DNA from: an uncultured bacterium
Lineage (GTDB): Bacteria; Actinomycetota; Coriobacteriia; Coriobacteriales; Coriobacteriaceae
DNA length: 64,000 nt
Assembly: GCA_905214525.1 (NCBI GenBank)
Contig: CAJMMN010000002.1
Span: 62,001-126,000 of the forward strand
Direction: 5' to 3'
Positions 36,715 through 44,168 of the stretch are shown in pieces; the first letter of the stretch is position 1, and the number at the start of each line of letters is the position of its first letter. Both the position numbers and the translations under genes were made by a program. The notes below the pieces were generated by a model. That model did not search any database, had not been told where the DNA came from, and saw only the letters and a list, made by a program, of their open reading frames with translations.

Positions 36715-38933
36715 CCCCTTTCGATCTTTGGAACACTCAGGCGCACCATCAACGGAGATACGGCGCCCAAGACCACCAGCAGAGCGCCCGATGCGCCGAC
36801 GACCTCTCCAAAAGGCATCGCGTTCGTCCCTCGCCCAAGGAACCCAATCGTCCCCACCTGGGAAGCGGGATCAAACGAGGCGAATGGAGCCAGCAGCGCG
36901 ACGCCCATGCCCACGCTTTCAACATGAGCGCTCAACGAACCCAACACCAAGAGAACCGCGCAAACCATTCCGGTGACAACGGGGTTGCGGCTAATCGCTG
37001 CTGTCAACGCAGCGACGACGGAAATCACGCCGTATGCCATGACCAGCAACGGAATACTGCACAACACCGCCTCCCCCACCATGGACGTTGTCGAAGCTCC
37101 CGCCCGAATGAGAGCGACGGGATACTCCGATCCACCCGCACCGTTCTTAATCACGGACACAACGACAGCGGGAACCATCGACACCAAAAGCAGCACCAAG
37201 CCAAGCAGGAGAGCCAGCGCAACAGCCGTCAGAAAACGCACATGCGCTGTTGCGGGGATCTGGAGAACCAGAAGGGAACGACACTGCAGGTGGGTGCACG
37301 CGAGCGATGTGACAACCACGGGCAACAGCAAAAATAAGGAGGGAAGCGCTGCCTGGAGATACGAAAGGAGGATTAATGGGGGCATCTTCGTACTTAACTC
37401 GTAAACCTTGGGGTCCGGCAAGCTCGCGATCGACTCAAGCAGAAGGGCGCGCGCCTCCGCACGAGAAGGAGTCTCCGGCCCGATTCCGATCGATTGCAGG
37501 AGAGTCGCATCTGCCGCGCCCAGCTCACCTCGAGCGCGCTCGTACGTCGCAAGGCTTCGAAACCCCTCCGCAGGCATAGGCGCGTACACGAAACCCGAAA
37601 GAGCATCCCGCATGTCTTCCAGGGCCGCTTTGCCCTCGACGTCCATATTCGCAGCGTTCTGCTCTAGATACCGATCTATTGAACGGAGCTCCCCATCCCT
37701 ATACCGAACAGCGGAAACGTTATCAGCGTCAGGAAACATCTCGACCAGAGCCGGGGCCAGCATCGTCGTCGACATTGCAATCGCGCATACGGCGAGGGTA
37801 GGAGAACGCAGGAGCAGTTTCCCCATCGTTCTTACGTATGCAACGGCGGAGGCACAAGCGCTCGAACGAGTTGCCGTTCTCGATGCAGTGAAGGAACCTC
37901 TCTCAAGACAAATCGGGGATATCGGGCACGCGCAGCCGCTCTTTCCAGCAACGCAAAGCAGGCTAATTGCCAGCACCTCGATCCCGATTGCGCATACGAG
38001 GGCAATCGCGCCACGCTCGAAGCAAAGTCCAGGCAGATTCACTATCTGCGTTGTCGGGTACGGGCTATAGGCGCCGACGGTCAACTCAGTGTTCGCATAC
38101 GTAAGGGGATTCAACAGGGCGAACTCACGTAAAGCGATGGATCTTCCGTAATACCCGGGAACCATCGTCACCCCCATCAGGGCACATACGAACACGATTC
38201 CAAGCGTAGGGTTATTGGCAATCTTCACGGCAAGGTGAACGACAAGCGAGATGAACGCTGCCACCAAGAATTGCAAGATGGCCGTCTGCGCGAACACCAG
38301 CCAAGCCGGTTTGATAACCGGAGTCGCATATTGAATGTAGCCTATCGGATAGAACGGCGAGCCCGGGCCATTCTTCACAAGCGCGGCGATTATCCCTGGA
38401 AGATTGATGGCGAGGACGGCAAGCATTGCAAAAACACTCGCCCATACGCTCGATGCAACAAGTCTACCCAGCTCGCCCATCGGTGCCTGGATGATGAGCT
38501 TTTCACGTTTGTTAAGACGCGCGGCAAGGAACGAGACGGCAACGGCCGTTGCGACCCATAGCAAGTACTCCTTCGATCCGTCATAATAGGTGTACTCTCC
38601 ATCCGATATCTGCAGAAACGGAAGTAGGGGAGAGAGCGGTGCCAAGATAAGACGTCCCGCGGCAAGAGGGTACAGAAGCGCGGGCATGCTTGATGAAGAG
38701 GTATAGACACCGTCCTCCCCCGCATTCACAAGCGCATCCGCATAGGATGCTGACAATTCCTGCTCAACACGGGTTATTCCCGACTCGAGGTATTCGACCC
38801 GTCCGTCGATGCCAGCCGCGCTCCTGAAGACGGGCAGAGCACAAAGAACCATCAACGCAACAACGACAACACAGAGCGACCTGGAGGAGAGAAGCGACCT
38901 AAAGATCGCCTTCGAGATTTTGAGCATATTCAT
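36711..38933 (-). CDS. Two-lobed ABC transporter permease
   Basis: A 740-residue integral membrane protein built from two homologous halves. Each half begins with a helix, a large extracytoplasmic domain of about 80-140 residues, then about five helices. Half 1 has VKNGPGSPFYPIGYI near residues 186-200 and half 2 has IKNGAGGSEYPVALI. Both match NGFGQIGYPIAFF in the fused transporter. I start at the ATG at 38933 (AAGGTTGGCG upstream) and not at 38999. Architecture is like bacteriocin-associated seven-helix membrane proteins and MacB/FtsX-like exporters, but I cannot assign a subfamily. Confidence 0.82.
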   Translation of the reverse strand: MNMLKISKAIFRSLLSSRSLCVVVVALMVLCALPVFRSAAGIDGRVEYLESGITRVEQELSASYADALVNAGEDGVYTSSSSMPALLYPLAAGRLILAPLSPLLPFLQISDGEYTYYDGSKEYLLWVATAVAVSFLAARLNKREKLIIQAPMGELGRLVASSVWASVFAMLAVLAINLPGIIAALVKNGPGSPFYPIGYIQYATPVIKPAWLVFAQTAILQFLVAAFISLVVHLAVKIANNPTLGIVFVCALMGVTMVPGYYGRSIALREFALLNPLTYANTELTVGAYSPYPTTQIVNLPGLCFERGAIALVCAIGIEVLAISLLCVAGKSGCACPISPICLERGSFTASRTATRSSACASAVAYVRTMGKLLLRSPTLAVCAIAMSTTMLAPALVEMFPDADNVSAVRYRDGELRSIDRYLEQNAANMDVEGKAALEDMRDALSGFVYAPMPAEGFRSLATYERARGELGAADATLLQSIGIGPETPSRAEARALLLESIASLPDPKVYELSTKMPPLILLSYLQAALPSLFLLLPVVVTSLACTHLQCRSLLVLQIPATAHVRFLTAVALALLLGLVLLLVSMVPAVVVSVIKNGAGGSEYPVALIRAGASTTSMVGEAVLCSIPLLVMAYGVISVVAALTAAISRNPVVTGMVCAVLLVLGSLSAHVESVGMGVALLAPFASFDPASQVGTIGFLGRGTNAMPFGEVVGASGALLVVLGAVSPLMVRLSVPKIERG

Positions 38934-38964
38934 CGCCAACCTTAACCTCATCCAGTCGGAACAG

Positions 38965-38991
38965 AGGGGCCGAACAAAATGCTCGGCCCTT
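38965..38991 (-). promoter_or_regulatory. Hairpin between peptide A and the permease gene
   Basis: On the minus strand AAGGGCCGA pairs with TCGGCCCCT around a 9-base loop, 8 bp after the peptide A stop. No T-run follows. Its place between a precursor gene and the transporter genes fits an attenuator or mRNA-stabilising stem that would let the small secreted protein be made in excess. Confidence 0.55.
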
Positions 38992-38999
38992 CCTCGCAT

Positions 39000-39365
39000 C
39001 TAGTAGGTGCTATAGACAAATTGCCATTTATCAGTTGTGCCAAGAACACCACAGGAGCACATTGCAGCGAGGCGGGATTCCCTATGATGCGCGGATCGGC
39101 GATAGCCATTTCGGTAGGAGATCGTCTTGTAAGAGATGTTGAACATCGAGATGCTGTGCCCGCTTACGCCGCGAGGACAGCTGTAGCTCCAGTAGGTATC
39201 GACGACGTCGTCCGTATACCCGAGGGGCTCAACGAGGGCACACTGGCTGCTCTCCTGGGAAGGAGGCATCGGGGTATCCGCAAAAGCGGGGGCTCCCGGC
39301 AGCAACAGACAAAGAGCGAGGCCGAGGAAAACCAAGAGCTTACACGACTTAACAGTACTGAACAT
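39000..39365 (-). CDS. Small secreted cysteine-containing protein (peptide A), bacteriocin-like precursor candidate
   Basis: A 121-residue precursor. The ATG at 39365 follows GGAGAGGATT. The signal peptide is clear (KLLVFLGLALCLLLPGAPAFA), with likely cleavage after Ala29. The mature chain of about 92 residues has four Cys at 42, 63, 103 and 105, possibly two disulfides, and Y79-x4-Y84-x2-G87-Y88, the spacing seen in peptide B. Basic HHRESR follows the motif. It is the first gene of the minus-strand cluster and has the divergent promoter region upstream. Function is inferred from context; no known toxin motif is seen. Confidence 0.7.
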   Translation of the reverse strand: MFSTVKSCKLLVFLGLALCLLLPGAPAFADTPMPPSQESSQCALVEPLGYTDDVVDTYWSYSCPRGVSGHSISMFNISYKTISYRNGYRRSAHHRESRLAAMCSCGVLGTTDKWQFVYSTY

Positions 39366-39400
39366 AATCCTCTCCAATCTAGAGGGGTTTCGGTTGCAGC

Positions 39401-39447
39401 ATGCTGTGATTACTTGCAGGCAAAGTCAATTTAACATAAACTGTTAA
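39401..39447. promoter_or_regulatory. Divergent promoter with palindromic operator candidate
   Basis: Plus strand: -35 TTGCAG (39414-39419), 17-bp spacer, -10 TAAACT (39437-39442), serving the DUF2975-XRE genes. Minus strand: TTGACT (39429-39424) with a weaker CAGCAT -10, serving peptide A. TTAACA (39431-39436) and TGTTAA (39442-39447) form a palindrome that overlaps the plus -10 box, a plausible site for the XRE protein. The area is clearly more AT-rich than its surroundings. Confidence 0.6.
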
Positions 39448-39485
39448 AAAGTAACCTGAGTTTTTTAAATTCTTCGGAGGTTATT

Positions 39486-39998
39486 ATGAGTTCCGACAAT
39501 CGCACTCCCCGGCTTCATTCCTTCCGCATCGCATGTGCGATAGCCTCTGCGACCCTTTGCGCCACCGCCATCGCACAAGTGGCGTTCTCCTTAAAGCCAG
39601 CAATCGAAGTGCTCGACAACCCTGTAATTGCAGACTCCCCCGCGTATCCAGCCCTTGCGATCTCGACATTGGTCCCTGCCGTCATCGGTATCGCTACGAC
39701 CATCCTCAGCGCCGTTCTCGTGTGGACGATCAAGAGCGGAGACCCCTTCAAGAAAGGGTCTGCGACATGCTTGAAGGTGCTCGGCATTCTCTTCGTTGTT
39801 CAAGCTGCCACCAGCCTCTACGCCGGCTCACTCAAAACCTCCGTTTCGATGTTTGGCGGCGAGGGGGCCGTCGGCGCCCAAGAGATCGCTTCATCATTCG
39901 ATTGGACCTCTCTGGTTCTCGGCATCGTCCTGTTCATGCTTTCCCAGCTCTTCTTGTACGCCCGAGAGCTGTACCTCGACTCCGACGAGATTGCGTAA
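39486..39998 (+). CDS. DUF2975 four-helix membrane protein
   Basis: A 170-residue membrane protein with four hydrophobic segments: RIACAIASATLCATAIAQVAF, ALAISTLVPAVIGIATTILS, CLKVLGILFVVQAATSLYAG and LVLGIVLFMLSQLFLYARELY. This layout and the REL-YLDSDEIA-like ending match DUF2975 proteins, which are regularly paired with a small XRE regulator, as it is here 9 bp downstream. The ATG follows TCGGAGGTTATT. It probably acts as a membrane partner of the regulator, but no ligand is known. Confidence 0.85.
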   Translation: MSSDNRTPRLHSFRIACAIASATLCATAIAQVAFSLKPAIEVLDNPVIADSPAYPALAISTLVPAVIGIATTILSAVLVWTIKSGDPFKKGSATCLKVLGILFVVQAATSLYAGSLKTSVSMFGGEGAVGAQEIASSFDWTSLVLGIVLFMLSQLFLYARELYLDSDEIA

Positions 39999-40007
39999 GG
40001 AAACGCC

Positions 40008-40259
40008 ATGCCCGTAATTGTTCGCCTCGACAAGATCATGGCCGAGCGAAAGATTTCCTCGAACGAACTTGCCGAAAGGATTGGAACCACGCCCGTGAAC
40101 CTGTCCCGTATTAAAAAAGGGCATATTCGCGGCATTCGCTTCAACACACTCGAGCAGCTATGCCTCGCCCTTCGTTGCCAACCCGGAGACCTTCTCGAAG
40201 TCATGAGCGAAGAGGATGCCCGAAAGGAGTTCGGACTCGATTGGTCCGCCGAGGATTAG
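40008..40259 (+). CDS. XRE-family (Cro/C1-type) transcriptional regulator
   Basis: An 83-residue DNA-binding protein. The HTH spans about residues 14-38 (ISSNELAERIGTTPVNLSRIKKG), then IRFNTLEQLCLALRCQPGDLLE closes the five-helix fold, as in YozG-type regulators. The ATG follows GTAAGGAAACGCC. The pair with DUF2975 is likely one transcript. Candidate target is the palindrome at 39431-39447, which overlaps its own promoter and faces peptide A. The last 15 residues (SEEDARKEFGLDWSAED) are longer than typical. Confidence 0.9.
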   Translation: MPVIVRLDKIMAERKISSNELAERIGTTPVNLSRIKKGHIRGIRFNTLEQLCLALRCQPGDLLEVMSEEDARKEFGLDWSAED

Positions 40260-40985
40260 AGGGCGGTCGTACTCGCCCTGCACACGGGGATGCGAATCGG
40301 CGAGGTCTGCGGCCTTCGGTGGTGCGATGTGGATTTCGAGACGGGCCTGATCTCGATCAGACACTCGGTGGCGTACGCGAAGGGAATGGGTTCGTTCATC
40401 AAGGACACCAAGACCCATGACGCCAGGGGTATCCCCATCGACCCGGTCGGCCTACTCCCCTTCCTGAAGGAGACCCACGAGATCGACTGCGGAAAGCTGC
40501 GCTTGCGCGGCCTTACCGGGGCGGTCGAGATCGGGGACTGCTACATCCTGTCGGAGCCGGGCGCGACCTTCGCGACGACAAGCTATATCCGCAGGGCGTT
40601 CAAGACGTTCTCGGAGACCAACGGCCTCATGGGCACCAACGACGAGCTGATCACGTTCCACGGCCTTCGCCACACGTTCGCAACGCAGTGGATCCGCCAA
40701 GGCGGCGATATCAAGGCGCTCCAATCGATCCTCGGCCACAAGGACGCCATGGCGACGCTCAACGTCTACGCCGACATCGAGCCCATCTCCAAAATCGATA
40801 ACATGCTGCGCGCCACGCCGTGCCTTTGGCGCGGGCACCTCGGGCCGAGGGTCGATCCGGGTCCCATGTTCCAACAGAGGATCCAGGAGTCCATCGAGAC
40901 GCTCCAGGCGTTCGGCTACGGCATCACCGAGCCGGACGACCGAAATATCGCCATACGCGACGTGAAGACGAACAGTTGGCTCTAG
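40260..40985 (+). pseudogene. Truncated tyrosine recombinase (phage integrase), catalytic domain only
   Basis: An integrase fragment of 241 codons without its own N-terminal arm or SAM-like domain. Reading starts in frame immediately after the XRE stop codon (TAG at 40257-40259) with RAVVLALHTGMRIGEVCGLRW, supplying the first catalytic Arg. HGLRHTFATQW supplies His-x-x-Arg, and LGHKDAMATLNVYADI supplies the last His and the nucleophile Tyr. All catalytic residues are intact, but there is no start region: the first ATG is at 40290, inside the fold. I read it as the remains of the element's integrase after a deletion. Confidence 0.85.
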
Positions 40986-41136
40986 CTCACCGAGTACGCG
41001 GCAGTGCTGGGCCCATCCCAACTGAGGTCACGGTGGTCCGATAGGGGCGCCGCCCGCGGCATGCGCCGCGGAGCGGTATCCCCTACCGAAGGGCGGGGAT
41101 GCCCTCCGCTTCCAGTTCGGAATCAGCCGTCGGAGG
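40986..41136. other. Non-coding stretch after the recombinase remnant
   Basis: This is the first part of a 395-bp gap. It contains a CCGCGG-rich hairpin at about 41052-41071 and no gene. The right copy of the 64-bp direct repeat follows, then about 180 bp leading to the ACT-domain gene. Confidence 0.5.
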
Positions 41137-41200
41137 CGTTCGGCTGACTGCGGGAACGGCCTGTCCGCTCAATGTGTTCGGCTGAGATCGGAAATCAACC
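41137..41200. repeat. 64-bp direct repeat, right copy
   Basis: Differs from 33509-33572 at three positions and has the same orientation. It lies about 150 bp beyond the recombinase remnant, a normal place for an attachment site, but the same sequence could also be a dispersed intergenic repeat. Confidence 0.85.
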
Positions 41201-41381
41201 CAACACGAGCCGGACACGCGCCAGACGGCTCTTCCCCGTACGGCCTTCCCCCTTACGCTCATGTTGCAGGCATGTAACGCCGCAGCGAGCGCGCCTTTTT
41301 TGCGCCAGACAGGTACAATGATGAACACTGTACCGTAGCGGAGCGCCCCGCGCGCGCCGCAATCACGCGAAAGGGTTTCCC

Positions 41382-41669
41382 ATGGCCGAGATCTCGTCCT
41401 CCCGTATCGTCATCACCGTCCTTGGCAAGAACCGCCCCGGCATCGTCGCCGGCGTCACCCGCGTTCTGGGCGAGGCCAACGTCGACATCCGCGACATCAC
41501 GCAGTCCATTATCGAGGACATCTTCACCATGACCATGCTGGCCGACACCGCCGAGTCCAAGCTCGACTTTGCCGAGCTGCAGAAGGCCCTGGCCGAGGCC
41601 GGCGAGCTTTCGGGCGTCAACGTGTCCATCCAGCGCGAGGACGTCTTTAACTTTATGTACCGCCTGTAG
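41382..41669 (+). CDS. ACT-domain protein (UPF0237 family)
   Basis: A 95-residue single ACT-like domain (VITVLGKNRPGIVAGVTRVL, then VDIRDITQSIIEDIFTMTML). Such domains bind small ligands, often amino acids, and regulate partners. In many Gram-positive bacteria the gene is followed by a DUF711/UPF0210 partner; here the next gene is citrate synthase, 74 bp downstream. The ATG at 41382 follows GAAAGGGTTTCC. The ligand is unknown. Confidence 0.9.
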   Translation: MAEISSSRIVITVLGKNRPGIVAGVTRVLGEANVDIRDITQSIIEDIFTMTMLADTAESKLDFAELQKALAEAGELSGVNVSIQREDVFNFMYRL

Positions 41670-41743
41670 CGAACAGGCTGCGTGGAGACGGCCCAACGTG
41701 CGCCCAGGCGCAACGTCACCACATGGCCCGGAGAGGAGCGCAC

Positions 41744-43162
41744 ATGGCCTACGACGCCAAGAAAATCTACTACCGCTTCGACGACCACCTGAGCCGTCTG
41801 GTCTTGGATTACGAAGCAAGCCGCCAGATTTCGTCTGAGAGCGAAAACCTCTACCACGGCCTGCCGACCGACCCTTATGACGAGGGCCTGCTTGTTGAGC
41901 ACAATGTCAAGCGCGGCCTGCGCAATGCCGACGGCTCGGGCGTGGTCGCGGGCCTCACTCGCATCTCGGATGTGCACGGCTACAACAAGGTCGACGGAAA
42001 GGTCGTGCCCGATCAGGGCAAGCTCACGCTTCGCGGCTACAGCATCGAGGATCTGGTCAACAATGCCCAGGCCGAGAATCGCTACGGCTACGAGGAAGTC
42101 GCCTATCTGCTTATCACGGGTTCGCTGCCCAACAAGGAAGAGCTCGACGGCTTTTGCGAGCGCCTGGGCGCCTTTAGACATCTGAGCGACGAGTACGTCA
42201 AAGAGTTCCCTATGACCACGGTGTCGTCGAGCATCATGAACGTGCTCCAGCGCGCCGTGCTGCTGCTCTACGCCTTCGATGCCGAACCAGACGCGATCAC
42301 GCCCGAGCACGAAATCGACGTCGCCATTTCCATGCTCGCACGTCTCCCGCGCATCGCCGCCTTCGCACACATGGCCTCGATCGCCAAGCTTCGCGGCTCC
42401 GAGGTTCACGTGCCGCACCCCACGCCCGGTCTCTCCACCGCCGAGACCATCCTACAGGTCCTGCGCGGCGGCATGGCATTCACCCGCGATGAGGCGATGC
42501 TGCTCGACGTTATGCTCATGCTGCATGCCGAGCACGGCGGCGGCAACAACTCCACCTTCGCCTGCCGCGTGCTGTCCTCTTCGGCAACCGACCCGTATTC
42601 CGCTTACGCCGCGGCTATCGGCTCGCTCAAGGGCCCGCGCCACGGCGGTGCCAATGCCAAGGTCGTGTCTATGCACGAGGACATCCGCGCGCATGTCTCC
42701 AACTGGGAGGACGAGGACGAGGTCGCGGCCTACCTGGGCAAGATTCTCGACAAGCAGGCCTTCGACGGCACGGGTCTCATCTACGGTATGGGCCACGCCG
42801 TCTACACGCTGAGCGACCCGCGTGCCGAGGTGTGCCGCCGTTACGCGCGCTCACTGGCAGCCAAGAAGGACTTGGGCGAAGAGTTCGCACTCATCGAGCG
42901 CATCGAGCGCCTGGCACCCCAGGTCATGCGCGACCACGGCATGACCAAGCCCATCTGCGCGAACATCGACCTGTACACAGGCTTTATCTACAAGATGCTC
43001 GGCGTGCCCGAAACGCTCTTTACGCCGCTATTCGCCGTCGCCCGCATGGCCGGCTGGTCGGCACACCGCATGGAAGAGCTCTTCTGCGCGCACCGTATCA
43101 TCCGCCCCGCCTATCGTCCGGTGATCGAGCCGCTGGAGTACAAGCCGCTCGCCGACCGCTAG
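41744..43162 (+). CDS. gltA: Citrate (or 2-methylcitrate) synthase
   Basis: A 472-residue enzyme condensing acetyl-CoA (or propionyl-CoA) with oxaloacetate. The ATG at 41744 follows GAGAGGAG; the seven extra residues of the longer frame lack support. LHAEHGGGNNS provides the first catalytic His, GMGHAVYTLSDPRA the second, and DLYTGFIYKMLGVPETLFTPLFAVARMAGWSAH contains the catalytic Asp. The chain is longer than the 370-430 of most bacterial forms, with an N-terminal extension of about 80 residues before GLTRISDVHGY, as in some anaerobes. It may feed glutamate synthesis. Confidence 0.92.
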   Translation: MAYDAKKIYYRFDDHLSRLVLDYEASRQISSESENLYHGLPTDPYDEGLLVEHNVKRGLRNADGSGVVAGLTRISDVHGYNKVDGKVVPDQGKLTLRGYSIEDLVNNAQAENRYGYEEVAYLLITGSLPNKEELDGFCERLGAFRHLSDEYVKEFPMTTVSSSIMNVLQRAVLLLYAFDAEPDAITPEHEIDVAISMLARLPRIAAFAHMASIAKLRGSEVHVPHPTPGLSTAETILQVLRGGMAFTRDEAMLLDVMLMLHAEHGGGNNSTFACRVLSSSATDPYSAYAAAIGSLKGPRHGGANAKVVSMHEDIRAHVSNWEDEDEVAAYLGKILDKQAFDGTGLIYGMGHAVYTLSDPRAEVCRRYARSLAAKKDLGEEFALIERIERLAPQVMRDHGMTKPICANIDLYTGFIYKMLGVPETLFTPLFAVARMAGWSAHRMEELFCAHRIIRPAYRPVIEPLEYKPLADR

Positions 43163-43186
43163 GACGCGGACCGTTATAGAACTCGA

Positions 43187-43223
43187 GCGTGGCCAGGGAC
43201 CCAAGCCCTCGGCCACGCTTTTT
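43187..43223 (+). terminator. Terminator of the citrate synthase gene
   Basis: GCGTGGCC (43187-43194) pairs with GGCCACGC (43211-43218), with inner AGGG/CCCT pairing, followed by TTTTT. Confidence 0.92.
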
Positions 43224-43248
43224 ATGCCAGTAGAAAGGGCCGCATCAA

Positions 43249-44091
43249 ATGATTGTGTTTTCCGATATGGATGGGACGCTGCTGACGAGCGATAAGCAAA
43301 TGAGCGATGCCACCTGGGCGATGCTCGACGAGCTCGCACATCGTGGCATCGAGTTTGTTCCCTGCACGGGACGTCCACTGTCGGGCATCTTTGAGCCCAT
43401 TCTCGCCCATCCCGCCGTGCACTACGCGGTCTGTGCCAACGGCGCCAGCGTCTGGCAGCTCGACGAGGATACGCCCACCGACGCCTCGCGCGCCACGTGC
43501 ATCTTGAGCCGTCCGCTCGACCGTGGCATTGCCCACCGCATCCATCGCATTGCCGCCGGCCACGATGTGACCTTCGATATCTTCGCGGACGGGCAGTGCT
43601 TCCTCCCCCGCTCGCTCTACACGCGCCTGGACGAATTCTGCGGCGGCGACCCCCACATCGCGGCTTCGCTCAAGCGCACACGAACACCGATCGACATGAA
43701 TATCGACAGCAAGATCGACGAGGTCGAGACGCTCGAACGCATCGCCATGTACTGGCACGACCCGGCCGATCGCGACGCCATCGCGGCGGAGCTCGACACG
43801 CTCGGAGGCATTGAGGTCACACGTTCGTACGCCATGAATATCGAGGTCATGGGCGAGGGCGCCACCAAGGGAACGGCCCTCACGTGGCTATGCGAGCACT
43901 TGGGCGAGCGTCTCGCCGACGCCTGGGCGTTCGGCGACAACATCAACGACATCCCCATGCTGCAGGCAGCGGGCCATGGCATGACCATGATCAACGCCGA
44001 GACCGAGGACCGCGAGGCCGCCGACGCCATCACCGAATACGACAACGACCACGACGGTGTCGCCCGCACCATCATGGCCGCCCTCGCCTAG
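43249..44091 (+). CDS. HAD-superfamily Cof-type phosphatase
   Basis: A 280-residue HAD hydrolase of subfamily IIB. Motif I is FSDMDGTLLTSD near residue 4, with the nucleophile Asp and the second Asp, motif II VPCTGRP, and motif IV FGDNINDIPML. The cap lies between residues about 85 and 190. Such enzymes dephosphorylate small sugar phosphates, FMN or pyridoxal phosphate. The exact substrate is unknown. It faces another HAD protein of the same subfamily on the opposite strand. Confidence 0.9.
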   Translation: MIVFSDMDGTLLTSDKQMSDATWAMLDELAHRGIEFVPCTGRPLSGIFEPILAHPAVHYAVCANGASVWQLDEDTPTDASRATCILSRPLDRGIAHRIHRIAAGHDVTFDIFADGQCFLPRSLYTRLDEFCGGDPHIAASLKRTRTPIDMNIDSKIDEVETLERIAMYWHDPADRDAIAAELDTLGGIEVTRSYAMNIEVMGEGATKGTALTWLCEHLGERLADAWAFGDNINDIPMLQAAGHGMTMINAETEDREAADAITEYDNDHDGVARTIMAALA

Positions 44092-44120
44092 CAGCAGCAA
44101 CCCGGCAGGGTAGCTAATTT

Positions 44121-44158
44121 GGGGACACTCTTCGCGGGGCGCCGCAAGGACTGTCCCC
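44121..44158. repeat. GGGGACA inverted-repeat element
   Basis: GGGGACA (44121-44127) and TGTCCCC (44152-44158) bound a GC-rich 24-bp centre with a GGCGCC palindrome. It lies between the two convergent HAD genes and probably folds in both transcripts. Confidence 0.65.
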
Positions 44159-44168
44159 ATCTGCCGAA

